DNA from: Salinactinospora qingdaonensis
GTDB lineage: Bacteria > Actinomycetota > Actinomycetes > Streptosporangiales > Streptosporangiaceae
NCBI RefSeq assembly: GCF_039539445.1
Contig: NZ_BAABDD010000012.1
Span: 91,328 to 155,327, forward strand
DNA: 64,000 nt
Direction: 5' to 3'
Below, in pieces: positions 1-9,363 of the stretch; the first letter of the stretch is position 1, and each line of letters begins with the position of its first letter. Under the pieces are notes generated by a model, which was not told the origin of the DNA, searched no databases, and worked only from the letters and a program-made list of their open reading frames with translations. The position numbers and the translations under genes were made by a program.

Positions 1-52
1 GATGGGAAACTCCCGATCCCCTCCTCAAACCAAAACCACACCCCGCCACAAG

Positions 53-69
53 CCCCCGCGCTGCGGGGG
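53..69 (-). terminator. Hairpin terminator after the first MFS gene
   Basis: A 7-bp G/C stem (CCCCCGC 53-59 with GCGGGGG 63-69, 3-nt loop) lies 46 bp past the stop of the leftward MFS gene. Read leftward it is followed by a T-rich stretch near 31-41, as expected for an intrinsic terminator. Confidence 0.55.
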
Positions 70-114
70 AGGGAGCCCGTGGCGTGCGCTTTCCGCTGCC
101 GTTCGGCTACGCAC

Positions 115-1383
115 CTAACCGGCGGTGGGAGCCCTCGTGGTACTGAAAGCGGGCGCCGGACGCGGCTTGAGGGCCGCCCGCCTCTGGCGAGGCAGGAACG
201 CGGCGATGAGCAGGGCGGCGAGTGCGGCGGCGGCGCCGATCGCCATAACCACGCGGAAACCCTCCTGGGAGGGCACGCTGGCCCCACCGAGGGTGGTGGT
301 CATCTGGGTGAGGACGACACCGGCCACCGCGCTGGAGGTCGAGGTCCCGATCGAGCGCATCAGCGTGTTGAGACTGTTGGCGGCGGCGGTCTCCGAGAGG
401 GGCACGGCCGCCATCACCAAAGCGGGCATGGCGCCGTAGGCGAGCCCGATGCCGGCGCCGATGAGGCTGGACACCAAGACCAGGTGCCACACGCTGGACA
501 TGAACGCGATCCCCACGCTGTAGCCGCCTCCGACGATGACGGCGCCCAGCATCAGCATGGTTTTGGGGCCGCTCACCTTCGAGACACGTGCCGAGACCGG
601 TGCCATGGCGACCATCACCACCCCCGAGGGGGCCATCACCAAGCCGACGGTCACCATGGTCTCGCCGAGGCCGTAGCCGGTTGAGACGGGCAGTTGCAGC
701 ACCTGCGGGAACACCAGCGACATCGCGAACATCGCGAAACCGAAGACGATGGAGGCGACGTTGGTGAGCAGCACCTGGCGGCGCACAGTAGTGCGCAGGT
801 CGACCAGCGGGCGTGCCACGCGCGCCTCCCATAGGCCCCACAGCACCAGCACGGCGACAGCGGCGCAGAACAGCCCGGTCGTGGTGGCGCTGGACCATCC
901 CCAATCGGCGCCCTTGGAGATGCCCAGTAGCAGGCACACCAGCGCGGCCGAGAGACCGGCGGCGCCGAGCAGGTCGAAGCGTCCGCCGGTGCGCACGGTC
1001 GACTCGGGCACGAGCGCGACCACGAGCCCGAGAGCAAGAACCCCGAAGCCCGCGGCGGCCCAAAACAACACGTGCCAATCGGCGCGTTCGGCGAGGAAGG
1101 CGGCTGCCGGCAAACCGAGCGCACCCCCAACCCCCAGTGAGGCGCTCATCAGCGCGATCGCCGAGCCGAGCCGCTCAGAGGGCAGTTCGTCGCGCATGAT
1201 GCTGATCCCCAGGGGGATGACGCCGGCTGCCAGCCCCTGGAGCGTCCGACCGACGATCAGCGGGGCCAGGGTGGTGCTCAGCCCGCTGATCACCGATCCC
1301 GTTACCAACAGCAGCAGACTGAGCAGCAGCATGCGCCGCTTACCGTACATGTCTCCCAGCCGTCCCATGACCGGTGTCGCCAC
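115..1383 (-). CDS. MFS drug/H+ antiporter (DHA2-like), 5' end broken
   Basis: Integral membrane exporter of the major facilitator superfamily, probably expelling a toxic small molecule by proton antiport. The readable 422 residues start inside the family-typical loop between the first helices (VATPVMGRLGDMYGKRRM, the MFS A-motif) and continue through about 13 hydrophobic helices, so most of helix 1 is missing. The open frame extends upstream to about 1437. The missing N-terminal piece (a peptide reading PKLPEPVNAP) is found in another frame, entered by ATG 1480. The two frames meet at a run of six G on the + strand (1429-1434); five would join them. Either the gene is inactivated or the run is miscounted. 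GTG 1383 is only the first start in the surviving frame and has no convincing ribosome site. Transporter family is confident; substrate unknown. Confidence 0.75.
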   Translation of the reverse strand: MATPVMGRLGDMYGKRRMLLLSLLLLVTGSVISGLSTTLAPLIVGRTLQGLAAGVIPLGISIMRDELPSERLGSAIALMSASLGVGGALGLPAAAFLAERADWHVLFWAAAGFGVLALGLVVALVPESTVRTGGRFDLLGAAGLSAALVCLLLGISKGADWGWSSATTTGLFCAAVAVLVLWGLWEARVARPLVDLRTTVRRQVLLTNVASIVFGFAMFAMSLVFPQVLQLPVSTGYGLGETMVTVGLVMAPSGVVMVAMAPVSARVSKVSGPKTMLMLGAVIVGGGYSVGIAFMSSVWHLVLVSSLIGAGIGLAYGAMPALVMAAVPLSETAAANSLNTLMRSIGTSTSSAVAGVVLTQMTTTLGGASVPSQEGFRVVMAIGAAAALAALLIAAFLPRQRRAALKPRPAPAFSTTRAPTAG

Positions 1384-1602
1384 GGCGCTGGCGAGCAGGG
1401 TGGTGGTGACGGCCCAGGTGGTGTCGACGGGGGGCGTTCACGGGCTCAGGCAGCTTGGGCACGGTTATCGCCGCCCCCATGACGGAAGCCCGCTCGGCCC
1501 GTCGACGTGCCCGTCGAGGCCGGACGCGCCCATTTTTCCTTACGTTGGGTTAACGGCCCCGCTTCGCCGGGACGCCACTCACTCCTCGGAAAGGCATGCG
1601 TA

Positions 1603-2628
1603 GTGAACATCCCTCACCGGCGGCGGCTCGACTGGGAGCAGATCGGCTCCCTGCTCGCAGCAGCCGGCATCGACCCCGGCCACGCTGTCTCGTGCACCCG
1701 GCTCACCGACGCCAACTTCAATACCGCCTTCCGGGTCGGCCTGGACCCGGCCCGGTCAGGGCGCCCCAGCCTGGTGCTCAAGGTCGCTCCCGCCCCCGAG
1801 ACCGCGATCTTGAGCTATGAGCATCGGATCATGCACACCGAGGCGATGTACTACCGGACCGCGGCCGGCCGGGCACCGGTGCCTGAAGTGCTGCACGCCG
1901 ACTTCACCCGCGACCTGATCGACACCGACTTCCTGGTGCTCAGCGATCTTCCCGGAGCCAACTGGCACGCCCAGCGAGAACACATCGGCGAGCCTGAGCG
2001 GGAGCGACTGCGCACCGAGTTGGGCGGCATGGTCGCCGCGCTCCACCACATGACAGGCACCGGGTTCGGCTACCCGCAGGCGCCCCTGAGCGCGACCTGG
2101 CGGGCTGCGTTCCTGGCCATGGTCGACGCTCTGCTCGCCGACGCCGATGCCTTCGCCGTGGACCTGCCCGAGACCACCGAGCGGATCAGGGAGATCGTCA
2201 CCGCCGCCGCGGACCCGCTCGACGAGGTGCGCACCCCGGTTCTGGTCCACTTCGACCTCTGGGACGGCAACATCCTCGTGGACCGTGCTGCCGGGCGCCC
2301 GTGGATCAGCGGCCTGGTCGACGGTGAGCGCGCCTTCTGGGGCGACCCGCTGGCGGAGTTCGTGTCGCTCGCCCTGTTCGGCGACGTCGAAACCGACCCC
2401 CACCTCCTCAACGGTTACCGCTCGGCCGGCGGCCGGATCGAGTTCGACACCGGCACGCGGCAGCGGCTTGCCGTGTACCGCTGCTACCTCTACCTGATCA
2501 TGCTGGTCGAGTCGGTGCCGCGGGGACTCTCCGCCTCGGGGGATTCGGCCCATGTACGGCTCGTCACCCGGCACCTGCGCGCCGAACTGGACACCCTTGC
2601 GAAGGGAGACGTTTCGTGGCGTAGCTGA
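1603..2628 (+). CDS. APH-family phosphotransferase (aminoglycoside/small-molecule kinase fold)
   Basis: Cytosolic kinase of the aminoglycoside phosphotransferase (APH/choline kinase) fold, 341 residues. The catalytic loop reads HFDLWDGNILV, matching the HxDxxxxN Brenner motif, and is followed by the metal-binding segment VDGERAFWGDPLAEF, where a DFG-like Asp is expected. The GTG start at 1603 was chosen because GGAAAGG sits 8 nt upstream (1588-1594); the frame is open further upstream without a ribosome site. It faces the MFS gene at 2821-4296, with a shared hairpin between the stops. Many APH-like proteins in actinomycetes act on substrates other than aminoglycosides (fructosamines, macrolides, metabolites). 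Neighbouring efflux pumps make antibiotic modification attractive, but the substrate cannot be read from sequence. Confidence 0.8.
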   Translation: MNIPHRRRLDWEQIGSLLAAAGIDPGHAVSCTRLTDANFNTAFRVGLDPARSGRPSLVLKVAPAPETAILSYEHRIMHTEAMYYRTAAGRAPVPEVLHADFTRDLIDTDFLVLSDLPGANWHAQREHIGEPERERLRTELGGMVAALHHMTGTGFGYPQAPLSATWRAAFLAMVDALLADADAFAVDLPETTERIREIVTAAADPLDEVRTPVLVHFDLWDGNILVDRAAGRPWISGLVDGERAFWGDPLAEFVSLALFGDVETDPHLLNGYRSAGGRIEFDTGTRQRLAVYRCYLYLIMLVESVPRGLSASGDSAHVRLVTRHLRAELDTLAKGDVSWRS

Positions 2629-2781
2629 GACCGACGCTTTCGCGCCCGACCGGTGGCGAGTCGGTCAGGGCGGAGCCCACCGGCGGGGCGCCGGAATCGG
2701 CCGGCGAGAATCCCGCGGAGGAGAGGACGCCTGGGTGGCACCGGCGCAGCCGGACCGGCGACCGGGGCCGTGGCGTCCCAC

Positions 2782-2817
2782 GGTGGGCGTGGCGGCGACG
2801 ACGCCCCCACGCCCACC
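2782..2817. terminator. Shared hairpin between convergent genes
   Basis: A perfect 11-bp inverted repeat (GGTGGGCGTGG 2782-2792, CCACGCCCACC 2807-2817) lies between the convergent stops of the kinase (2628) and the MFS gene (2821). It likely acts in both directions; there is no strong T tract. Confidence 0.5.
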
Positions 2818-2820
2818 GGG

Positions 2821-4296
2821 TCACGCCGCGCCCTCGTGCTCCTTCCCAGCGGGCGCGGCGGCCGGCTGCGGGGTGGGGCGACGGCGGACGCACAGCGCCG
2901 TGATCACCGCGAGCGCACCGACGCATCCGCCGACGATGAACGCCAAGCGCAGGCCGGCGGGGTCCGGGCCCTCGGAAGCGGCGGCGCTGCCCAGCGCGGC
3001 GACGGTGACGAACAGGGCGGTACCGAGCGCGCCGGCCACCTGTTGCAGCGTGGTGAGGATAGCGCTGCCATGGGAGTAGAGGTGGTCGGGCAGCACACTG
3101 AGCGACTCGGTCATCAACGGGGTCATCATCAGCGCGAGCCCGCCCATGAGCAACAGGTGGATGGCGATGACCGCAACCAGCGGCGAGTCCGGTCCGAGTG
3201 CGGCGAACAGCCACAGCGATACCGCCATGGCCAGCGCCCCCGGGATGACCAAGGGGCGAGCGCCGACCCGGTCGAACAGCGCCCCCACAGGGCGGCCGAG
3301 CAGTCCCAGGAGCAGCCCGCCGGGCAGCACGGCCAACCCGCTGACGAACGTGCTGGTGTTCAGCACCGTCTGCATGAACAGCGGCAGCATGATCGCTCCG
3401 GCCCCGAGCAGGCACATGAACAGCAGGGCGGCCAGGATCAGGGCGACCACGAAGCTGCGGTGGGTGAAGGGGCGCATATCGAGGAGGGCGCGGTCGTTGC
3501 GCTGCAAGCGCGTCTGGCGCCACACGAACACCGCGAGTGCGAAGAGCCCGACTACCAGCGGGAGCCACGGCGGCAACGGGTGCTGCCCACCGCTGGACTC
3601 CCCGAACGAGGACAGCCCGTAGAGCACGCCGCCGAACCCGAGCGCCGACAGCAGTACCGAGAACAGGTCCAGCGGGACCGCTCTCGTTTGACTATCCAGC
3701 CGCAGCCAGGCCGCCCCGATAGCCAGCGCGGCCACCGCCAGCGGGAGCACGATCCAAAACATCCAGCGCCACCCCAGCCAGGACAGCACCGCCCCGCCGA
3801 TCGTCGGGCCGAGTGCGGGGGCCACGGCGATGACGATCGTGATCGTGCCCATCGTGGCGCCGCGCCGCTCGGGCGGAATGAGACGCATCACCGAGGTCAT
3901 CAGCAGCGGAATCATCACCGCGGTGCCACACGCCTGCACGACACGCCCCACCAGGAGCACCCCGAACCCCGGCGCCAGGGCGCTGAGCAGTGTGCCCAGG
4001 CTGAACAGTGTCAACGAGGCCAAGAAGATCTGGCGTGGGGTGAACCGTTCGAGCAGGAAGCCGGTGGTCGGGATGACCACGGCCATCGTCAGCAAGAAGC
4101 CGCTCGTCAGCCACTGCACCGTCGTCGTCGAAACATCGAGCTCGACGCTGAGGTCCCGCAGCGCGACACTCAGAATCGTCTCGTTGAGGATCATCACGAA
4201 AGCCGAGACGACCAGCACACCGATCAGTAGGCCGGCCCGCGGCGCTGTGGGCCGCTGCTCGGCTGCCGCGGCACTGGCGCCCGCGGTATCGGTCAT
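2821..4296 (-). CDS. MFS multidrug transporter, DHA2 (EmrB/QacA) family
   Basis: Inner-membrane drug/proton antiporter, 491 residues, with the roughly 14 hydrophobic helices usual for the DHA2 group. Helix 1 holds the NETILSVALRDL motif characteristic of EmrB/LmrB-type pumps, the A-motif loop reads GFLLERFTPRQIF, and the helix-5 antiporter motif is visible as ALGPTIGGAVLSWLGWRWMF. The ATG at 4296 has GAGG about 9 nt upstream. It is transcribed alone, convergent with the APH-like kinase. Family assignment is secure; the exported compound is unknown, although DHA2 pumps often give resistance to lincosamides, dyes or self-made antibiotics. No regulator is adjacent. Confidence 0.9.
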   Translation of the reverse strand: MTDTAGASAAAAEQRPTAPRAGLLIGVLVVSAFVMILNETILSVALRDLSVELDVSTTTVQWLTSGFLLTMAVVIPTTGFLLERFTPRQIFLASLTLFSLGTLLSALAPGFGVLLVGRVVQACGTAVMIPLLMTSVMRLIPPERRGATMGTITIVIAVAPALGPTIGGAVLSWLGWRWMFWIVLPLAVAALAIGAAWLRLDSQTRAVPLDLFSVLLSALGFGGVLYGLSSFGESSGGQHPLPPWLPLVVGLFALAVFVWRQTRLQRNDRALLDMRPFTHRSFVVALILAALLFMCLLGAGAIMLPLFMQTVLNTSTFVSGLAVLPGGLLLGLLGRPVGALFDRVGARPLVIPGALAMAVSLWLFAALGPDSPLVAVIAIHLLLMGGLALMMTPLMTESLSVLPDHLYSHGSAILTTLQQVAGALGTALFVTVAALGSAAASEGPDPAGLRLAFIVGGCVGALAVITALCVRRRPTPQPAAAPAGKEHEGAA

Positions 4297-5050
4297 GGAA
4301 ATACCTCATCCAGAGTGAATTCGGTGGATCAATGGTGGAAAAGCCACGCGTCAGGCTACCGGGGCCAGGGGACATTTCCCGGCCGCACCGCACGATAATG
4401 ACTTGACACCCGAGCCGTCCGGTTTCGGTCGTGGCCACGCCGGTCACAGCGGCGGTGAGCCCCTCGCGGCGGGTGCGGGCGACGACGAAGCGACTCCCGG
4501 CGGGGGGATCGCCCACGATGTGGCACTGGTCTCAACGGAAGGACCGCAGCGCGGCAGGGCCGACCGGCCTCGGCGACATGAACGAGGCGATTCTCAGGAG
4601 ACGAGGGGAGCTGTTGTGTCTGGTTTTGAGCGCATCTTCACCGTCCGGCACCCCACCATGCACCCGTGCGACCACCTCCTGTCGCCGGATTCAACGTGGA
4701 GAAGATCGCCATCTCTCGACCGTCGCGGACCAGTTCCCCGCTACCGCACTTAACGTGCCGTCCTAGCCGTGGACGCAGAGCAGTACACCCGGCACTCGGC
4801 GTACCACCAGCGGGTAGATTCCCCACCGGCTGGCGTCGCTGTCCGACGGGTTCGGCCGCTGCGACCTCGCCAAACGCCTCTACGCGGAGTCCGCCCCCGA
4901 CGGTGATCCCCTCGAGCGCGGAGAAAGCGGCGATGCTCGCTGCTCGTCGGTTGACTAAGGCGGCGCGGAGAACCACCCGTCCAGGAACCGTTCAAAACGC
5001 TTCGGTGACCAGCGGCAGCGGCCGGAGGTCACCGAACCACGAGAGGCAGC
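4297..5050. other. Gene-poor stretch with possible coding remnants
   Basis: No intact gene. Only short peptides that look protein-like survive, for example LASLSDGFGRCDLAKRLYAE on the + strand near 4827-4886, ending at a stop near 4958. A GTG at 4616 preceded by GAGGGGAG opens a 45-codon frame without recognisable content. Probably decayed coding DNA; no function is assigned. Confidence 0.35.
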
Positions 5051-6340
5051 TCAGGTGTGGCCAACCACAGCAGATGAGGCGGCCTGCCCGCTCCTTGAGG
5101 AGACGGGGGCCATCGTCGCCACAGCCGCGCTTCGCACGCGGTGGACCAGTACGCTCGCGGTAGCCGCGGGCAGCGTGAACAGGGCCGCGGCGGCGCTGAG
5201 CCAGGACACCGCCGTGGTCAGGTCGTGGGAGAGGGTGAGCAGCCCGACCGCGATCGCGGGGCCGCCGGCGCCGAGGTAGAACGCGAGGTGCAGCGCCGAG
5301 CTGATCGCCCCGCGGTGACGGTCGGGAGCCGCCGCGTCGACGGCGGCGGTGGCGCCGCCGTAGGCCATCCCGTGGCCGGTTCCGGCGGCGAGCGCCGCGA
5401 GCAGTGTCGCCGGCAGCGAACCGCCGCCGGTGACAGCAAGAACGGCCAGAGCACACATCAAAGCGCCGAGCCCGGTGAGCTGGGCGCGGGGCGCGCCGCA
5501 GCGCGCGACCAAGGGCTGGGCCGCGACGGAGCAGGCGAGCACGGCACCCACGAGTCCGCCCGTGACCGCGAGGTCGTCGATCCGGGCCGCTCGGCTGAGC
5601 GTCGCCGGTATCACCGCCAGGAACAGTCCGGCCGCGCTCCAGGCGAGAAACCCCGTGGTCGCGGCGACGGCGAACCGTTGCCGCAGGCTGGCGGGGACGT
5701 GTGGGCAGGTGGGGCGCCAGCGGCGCGGGTGTGGCGGCGCCGCGGACAGGGCCGATACCCGGCGCATCCCCTCCGCCAGCAGGACCAGGTGGATCAGATA
5801 CGGCAGCACCGCCGGCGCCGGGGCGTACTGCGCCAGCGCCCCCGCGGCGATCGGGCCCGCGGCGGTACCGGAGACGAACGCCATGCCGGCCAGCATCGAG
5901 GCCCGCGGGCGCTTGTGCTCCGGGGCGTTGTGGATCAGCAGTGCCGTCGCGGCTCCCGTGGCCGCGCCGAGTGCAAGTCCTTGTGCGGCGCGGCCGGCCA
6001 GCAGCCACACCGGGCCCGCGGCGCATGCGAAGCAGGTGGAGCCCACGGCAGCCACCACCACACTGCTCCGCAGCACTCGCCGCGGGCCGAGCGCGTCGGC
6101 GGCCGACCCGAACAGCAGCAGCGCGGGGGCGCTGACCAGGGCGAATGTGGCGTAGATGAGGGTCATCGCCAGGTCGCTGAACCCGAAGGCCTCCTGGTAG
6201 CCGGGGTAGAGCGGGCTGGGCAGGTAGGCCCCAGCGGTGAGCACGACGAGCAGGTAAGCCGCCGTGCGCCGCTCGCGTCCACCAGAGGGGAACTGGTGAC
6301 CGAACTCCTGGGTAGGGCTTTCTCTGGGGGGTTGCTTCAT
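5051..6340 (-). CDS. MFS transporter (DHA1-like, 12-helix)
   Basis: Major facilitator exporter of about 429 residues with 12 predicted helices, the size of DHA1 sugar or drug efflux proteins. The N-terminal region contains YLPSPLYPGYQEAFGFSDL and the A-motif-like loop LFGSAADALGPRRVL. The ATG at 6340 (MKQPPRES) was chosen although the frame is open much further, because upstream sequence is the promoter and coding region of the divergent LysR gene. The 78-bp gap holds a LysR-type inverted repeat, so the neighbouring regulator very likely controls this pump. Substrate is unknown. Confidence 0.85.
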   Translation of the reverse strand: MKQPPRESPTQEFGHQFPSGGRERRTAAYLLVVLTAGAYLPSPLYPGYQEAFGFSDLAMTLIYATFALVSAPALLLFGSAADALGPRRVLRSSVVVAAVGSTCFACAAGPVWLLAGRAAQGLALGAATGAATALLIHNAPEHKRPRASMLAGMAFVSGTAAGPIAAGALAQYAPAPAVLPYLIHLVLLAEGMRRVSALSAAPPHPRRWRPTCPHVPASLRQRFAVAATTGFLAWSAAGLFLAVIPATLSRAARIDDLAVTGGLVGAVLACSVAAQPLVARCGAPRAQLTGLGALMCALAVLAVTGGGSLPATLLAALAAGTGHGMAYGGATAAVDAAAPDRHRGAISSALHLAFYLGAGGPAIAVGLLTLSHDLTTAVSWLSAAAALFTLPAATASVLVHRVRSAAVATMAPVSSRSGQAASSAVVGHT

Positions 6341-6391
6341 CAACACGCTCTCAGCGTGCACTGCACGACCACTGTAGAAAAGCAAACGTTC

Positions 6392-6409
6392 TTGCATATG
6401 ATTGTGCAA
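6392..6409. promoter_or_regulatory. LysR-type operator in divergent promoter
   Basis: TTGCATATGATTGTGCAA is an inverted repeat (TTGCA-N8-TGCAA) fitting the T-N11-A rule for LysR boxes. It sits 10 bp before the LysR start and about 52 bp before the MFS start, in the most A/T-rich part of the local sequence. A second overlapping pair, GCAA 6382-6385 and TTGC 6391-6394, could be a subsite. Confidence 0.6.
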
Positions 6410-6418
6410 AATAATTAC

Positions 6419-7378
6419 ATGATCGATCCGAAGCTGCGGGTGCTCCAGCTCGTGGACCACTACGGCACGGTCACCGCCGCTGCCCAGGCGTTGCACTACA
6501 CGCCCTCGGCGGTCTCCCACCAACTGCGCCAGTTGGCCGCCGAACTCGGTGTCGACCTGGTGACCCAGTCCGGTCGAGGGATCAGGTTGACCGCCGCAGC
6601 CGCCATCGTGCTGCGCCACGCCGAAGCGCTCTTCGCTCAAGCCGAGCGCGCCCGCGCCGAACTCGCCGCCTCCGCCGAGGAGACGGGTGGGTTGTTCACG
6701 TTGTGCGGCTTCTCCACGGCCGCCACCCACCTGCTGCCGCCGGCCGCTGCCGTCCTCAGGGACCGCTATCCGCAGTTGAGCGTGCGCGTCATCGAAGCCG
6801 AACCCGCCCGCTGCTTCGATCTGCTCTTGGCCGGCGACGCCGACCTCGCGCTGCTGATCCCCACCGCCGACACCCCGCCGGCCTCCGACACCCGCTTCGA
6901 CCAGCATCCGCTGCTCGACGACCCGCTCGATCTGGTTGTGCCCAGCGGGCACCCGCTGGCCGGACGCCGCAGGGTCACGCTCGCCGATGCCGCCGACGAG
7001 CCGTGGATTCTGGGCCAGCCCGGCAGTACGTACCACCACCTGGTGCGCACCGCCTGCATGGCGGCCGGGTTCACGCCCCGCATCGCCCACTACGCCGACG
7101 AGTGGGACACCGGAACCGCCCTGGTCGCCCACCGGTTCGGCATCATCCTCGTGCCCCGGCTCGCGCGGCTGCCCGAAGGACTACCGGTCACCCGTATCCC
7201 GCTGCACGGCGAACCCGCGCCCGTGCGCCGCGTCCTGACCGCCACCCGCCTCGGCAGCCGCGACCACCCCGTCATCAGCACCGTCCTGGAGACCATCACC
7301 ACGACCGCCACCGGCCTGCACCAGCAGTCGCACACCAGCCGAACCGAAGGAGACGGCGCAGCCGCGCAGGAGAGCTGA
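6419..7378 (+). CDS. LysR-family transcriptional regulator
   Basis: DNA-binding regulator, 319 residues, normal length for the family. The N-terminal winged helix is clear (LQLVDHYGTVTAAAQALHYTPSAVSHQLRQLAAELG), followed by a linker helix and a periplasmic-binding-like effector domain starting near residue 90 (FTLCGFSTAATHLLPPAAAVL). The start is set at ATG 6419 (MIDPKLR); an upstream in-frame ATG at 6398 lies inside the operator repeat and is less likely. It is divergent from the MFS exporter at 5051-6340 and most plausibly autoregulates and activates or derepresses that pump when a small ligand binds. Ligand unknown. Confidence 0.88.
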   Translation: MIDPKLRVLQLVDHYGTVTAAAQALHYTPSAVSHQLRQLAAELGVDLVTQSGRGIRLTAAAAIVLRHAEALFAQAERARAELAASAEETGGLFTLCGFSTAATHLLPPAAAVLRDRYPQLSVRVIEAEPARCFDLLLAGDADLALLIPTADTPPASDTRFDQHPLLDDPLDLVVPSGHPLAGRRRVTLADAADEPWILGQPGSTYHHLVRTACMAAGFTPRIAHYADEWDTGTALVAHRFGIILVPRLARLPEGLPVTRIPLHGEPAPVRRVLTATRLGSRDHPVISTVLETITTTATGLHQQSHTSRTEGDGAAAQES

Positions 7379-7809
7379 ACCACGGTGGCCGGTACGGGAA
7401 GCCGTCCCTGTGGGGTGCCGCGGTGGGCTTTGGGCTACGGCTCGCACGCGCGGGCACGGGTGGCGTCGCGTACTGGAAGCAGCGGCTGTGAAGTGGGGAG
7501 TGCGAGGGGGACGGCTTTGCCCCTGTGCAGCGGAAGAGCACCTGCCGAGGCCCGATCGGCGGGGGCGGTGGGAGCCGGGGGGCCGGGGCGGAGCAGCCGC
7601 GGCGGAGCAGCCGCGGTATGTGATGGCCGTTCTTCGATGTCAAGGCTCCACTGATCCCCGCTCAGTGACCGAAAGCAGCATCAGGAAAACGACCTGTTTA
7701 TGCTCTGATGCCCCTTATTGCTGTTGTGGGGTGCGACACACCGCTATAACTTCGTTTCGCCAAGTGGCCATCTTCGGCTCTTCCCCCGAGCCTCGAAGGA
7801 GACAGCACC
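7379..7809. other. Intergenic region with weak promoter signal
   Basis: No gene seen. Near the right end TATAAC (7745-7750) could be a -10 box for the hydrolase at 7810, with TTGTGG about 15 bp upstream as a poor -35. The region around 7555-7615 has repeated G/C tracts and no coding character. Confidence 0.3.
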
Positions 7810-9201
7810 GTGTCCGCAACCTCCCACCGGCTGGGAACGGTGGCCGCACTCATGGGCGCCAGCCTCGCGCTGCTCGCGCCCATGGCAGCCGCAGCACCCA
7901 CCGACGACCCGAGCCCCGTCCCCGTCCCCGAGGTCGAGGGGCCCCTGCCCGGGACGGCCCCCGGAGACCCCGCCTCCGACAACATCGAGGACACCTACCC
8001 CTTCTACGCCACCGATGTCGACCTCGACAGCTACGACTACGTCGAGGAGGAGTTCATCGTCTCCGGCACGGCCAACCAGTACGTCGACGGCGCTGTCGCC
8101 TCCGAGCACCCCTACCGGACCCGGGTCATCGTGCGCCGCCCCGAGCACCAGTGGGACTCCAACGGGACCGCACTGGTCGAGTGGCAAAACGTCAGCGCCG
8201 GCTATGACATCGACGCCCTCTGGTCGCCCAGCTCCGAGCACATCATGCGCGAGGGCTACACCTGGGTCGGCGTCTCCGCCCAGAACGTGGGCGTCTCCTA
8301 CCTGACCGAGTGGAGCCCCGCCCGCTACGGCGACCTCGACGTCACCGACGGCGGCACCGTCGAGAACGACCAGTTGTCCTACGACATCTTCTCCCAGACC
8401 GCCCAAGAACTGCGCGAGCCCGACAGCGCACTCGCCGGAGGCATCGAGCTCGACCAGCTCCTGGCGATCGGAGCGTCACAGTCGGCGGGCCGCATGACGG
8501 CCTACTACGACCGGATTCTGCCCCACATCGAGCCGGTCTTCGACGGCTACGGGTTCATCGTCGGCTCGGCCCCCACGACCGAGCGGCCCGAACCCGCCTT
8601 CCAGGTGCTCTCCGAGACCGACCTCACCCTGTTCCCCGCCCAAGGCATCGCCGACAGTGTCCACACCTGGGAGGTCGCGGGAACCGCGCACTCCGGCTGG
8701 GGCGGCCGAGCCGCACGCGAGGGGGTGGACAACCGTGACCTGCCCGGCGGGCAGCCGCAGTACAACTGCGCCCAGCCCCCGTTCAGCCGCGTGCCGCTGC
8801 ACCACGTGCTCAACGCCTCCTACAACCACCTCAGCGAGTGGGCCGAGGACGGGACTGCTCCGCCCGAGGCCGACCCGATCGAGCGCACCGAGGACGGCGA
8901 GATCGCCCGGGACGAGGACGGCCATGCGCTTGGCGGCATCCGCCTCTCCCAGGTGGAGGTGCCCACCGCGCTGAACACGGGCGTGAACTCCGCGACGATC
9001 CCGTCCGACTTCTTCTGCGTCCTCTTCGGCTCGCACGAGCCCTACTCGGATGCGGAGCTGGCCCAGCGCTACGACTCCCACGCCTCCTATGTGTTCCAGG
9101 TCAAGCGGGTCGAGCGCCGCAACGTCCTCGCTGGCTACGTCACCCTGGCGGACTCGCTGCGCAACCGTTTCGACGCTGTCCGGTCCGACGTCGCTCGCTA
9201 A
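7810..9201 (+). CDS. Secreted alpha/beta hydrolase domain protein
   Basis: Predicted exported hydrolase of 463 residues. A Sec signal peptide occupies residues 1-30 (positively charged start, hydrophobic core, AAAAP cleavage region). The mature part resembles actinobacterial alpha/beta-hydrolase-domain proteins: a beta-rich N-terminal segment, then a nucleophile elbow AIGASQSAG in which the Ser of GASQS is the probable catalytic residue, and later His-containing segments (for example VAGTAHSGWGG) that may supply the base. The GTG start at 7810 has GAAGGAGA 8-13 nt upstream. It is monocistronic and followed by a strong hairpin terminator. The substrate is unknown; an ester or lactone outside the cell is a reasonable guess. 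Confidence 0.8.
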   Translation: MSATSHRLGTVAALMGASLALLAPMAAAAPTDDPSPVPVPEVEGPLPGTAPGDPASDNIEDTYPFYATDVDLDSYDYVEEEFIVSGTANQYVDGAVASEHPYRTRVIVRRPEHQWDSNGTALVEWQNVSAGYDIDALWSPSSEHIMREGYTWVGVSAQNVGVSYLTEWSPARYGDLDVTDGGTVENDQLSYDIFSQTAQELREPDSALAGGIELDQLLAIGASQSAGRMTAYYDRILPHIEPVFDGYGFIVGSAPTTERPEPAFQVLSETDLTLFPAQGIADSVHTWEVAGTAHSGWGGRAAREGVDNRDLPGGQPQYNCAQPPFSRVPLHHVLNASYNHLSEWAEDGTAPPEADPIERTEDGEIARDEDGHALGGIRLSQVEVPTALNTGVNSATIPSDFFCVLFGSHEPYSDAELAQRYDSHASYVFQVKRVERRNVLAGYVTLADSLRNRFDAVRSDVAR

Positions 9202-9221
9202 CCAGCGCCGCGAGCCCGGAC

Positions 9222-9254
9222 AAGCCGCCCCCAGCATCGTGCGGGGGGCGGCTT
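9222..9254 (+). terminator. Strong intrinsic hairpin after hydrolase
   Basis: A perfect 11-bp stem AAGCCGCCCCC (9222-9232) with GGGGGCGGCTT (9244-9254) and an 11-nt loop lies 20 bp after the hydrolase stop. It also separates this gene from the convergent rox. Confidence 0.75.
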
Positions 9255-9363
9255 CGTGTGTGCTGTCCAGATATCGATCACGTGACCTACCGCCTGAGAC
9301 CCCTGAAGCCGGCGGCCGCTCCACCGCCACGATCACGGTCGTCCCAGGGCCACAACCGCGCGC

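Noticed and set aside
2653..4230. 525-codon frame on the + strand opposite the MFS gene
   Set aside because: Antisense shadow of a high-GC gene: Arg/His/Gln/Pro-rich, no start signal, and the opposite strand encodes a clean transporter.
5141..6418. Long rightward extension upstream of the LysR gene
   Set aside because: It is antisense to the MFS coding region; the LysR fold begins at 6419 and the operator lies between.
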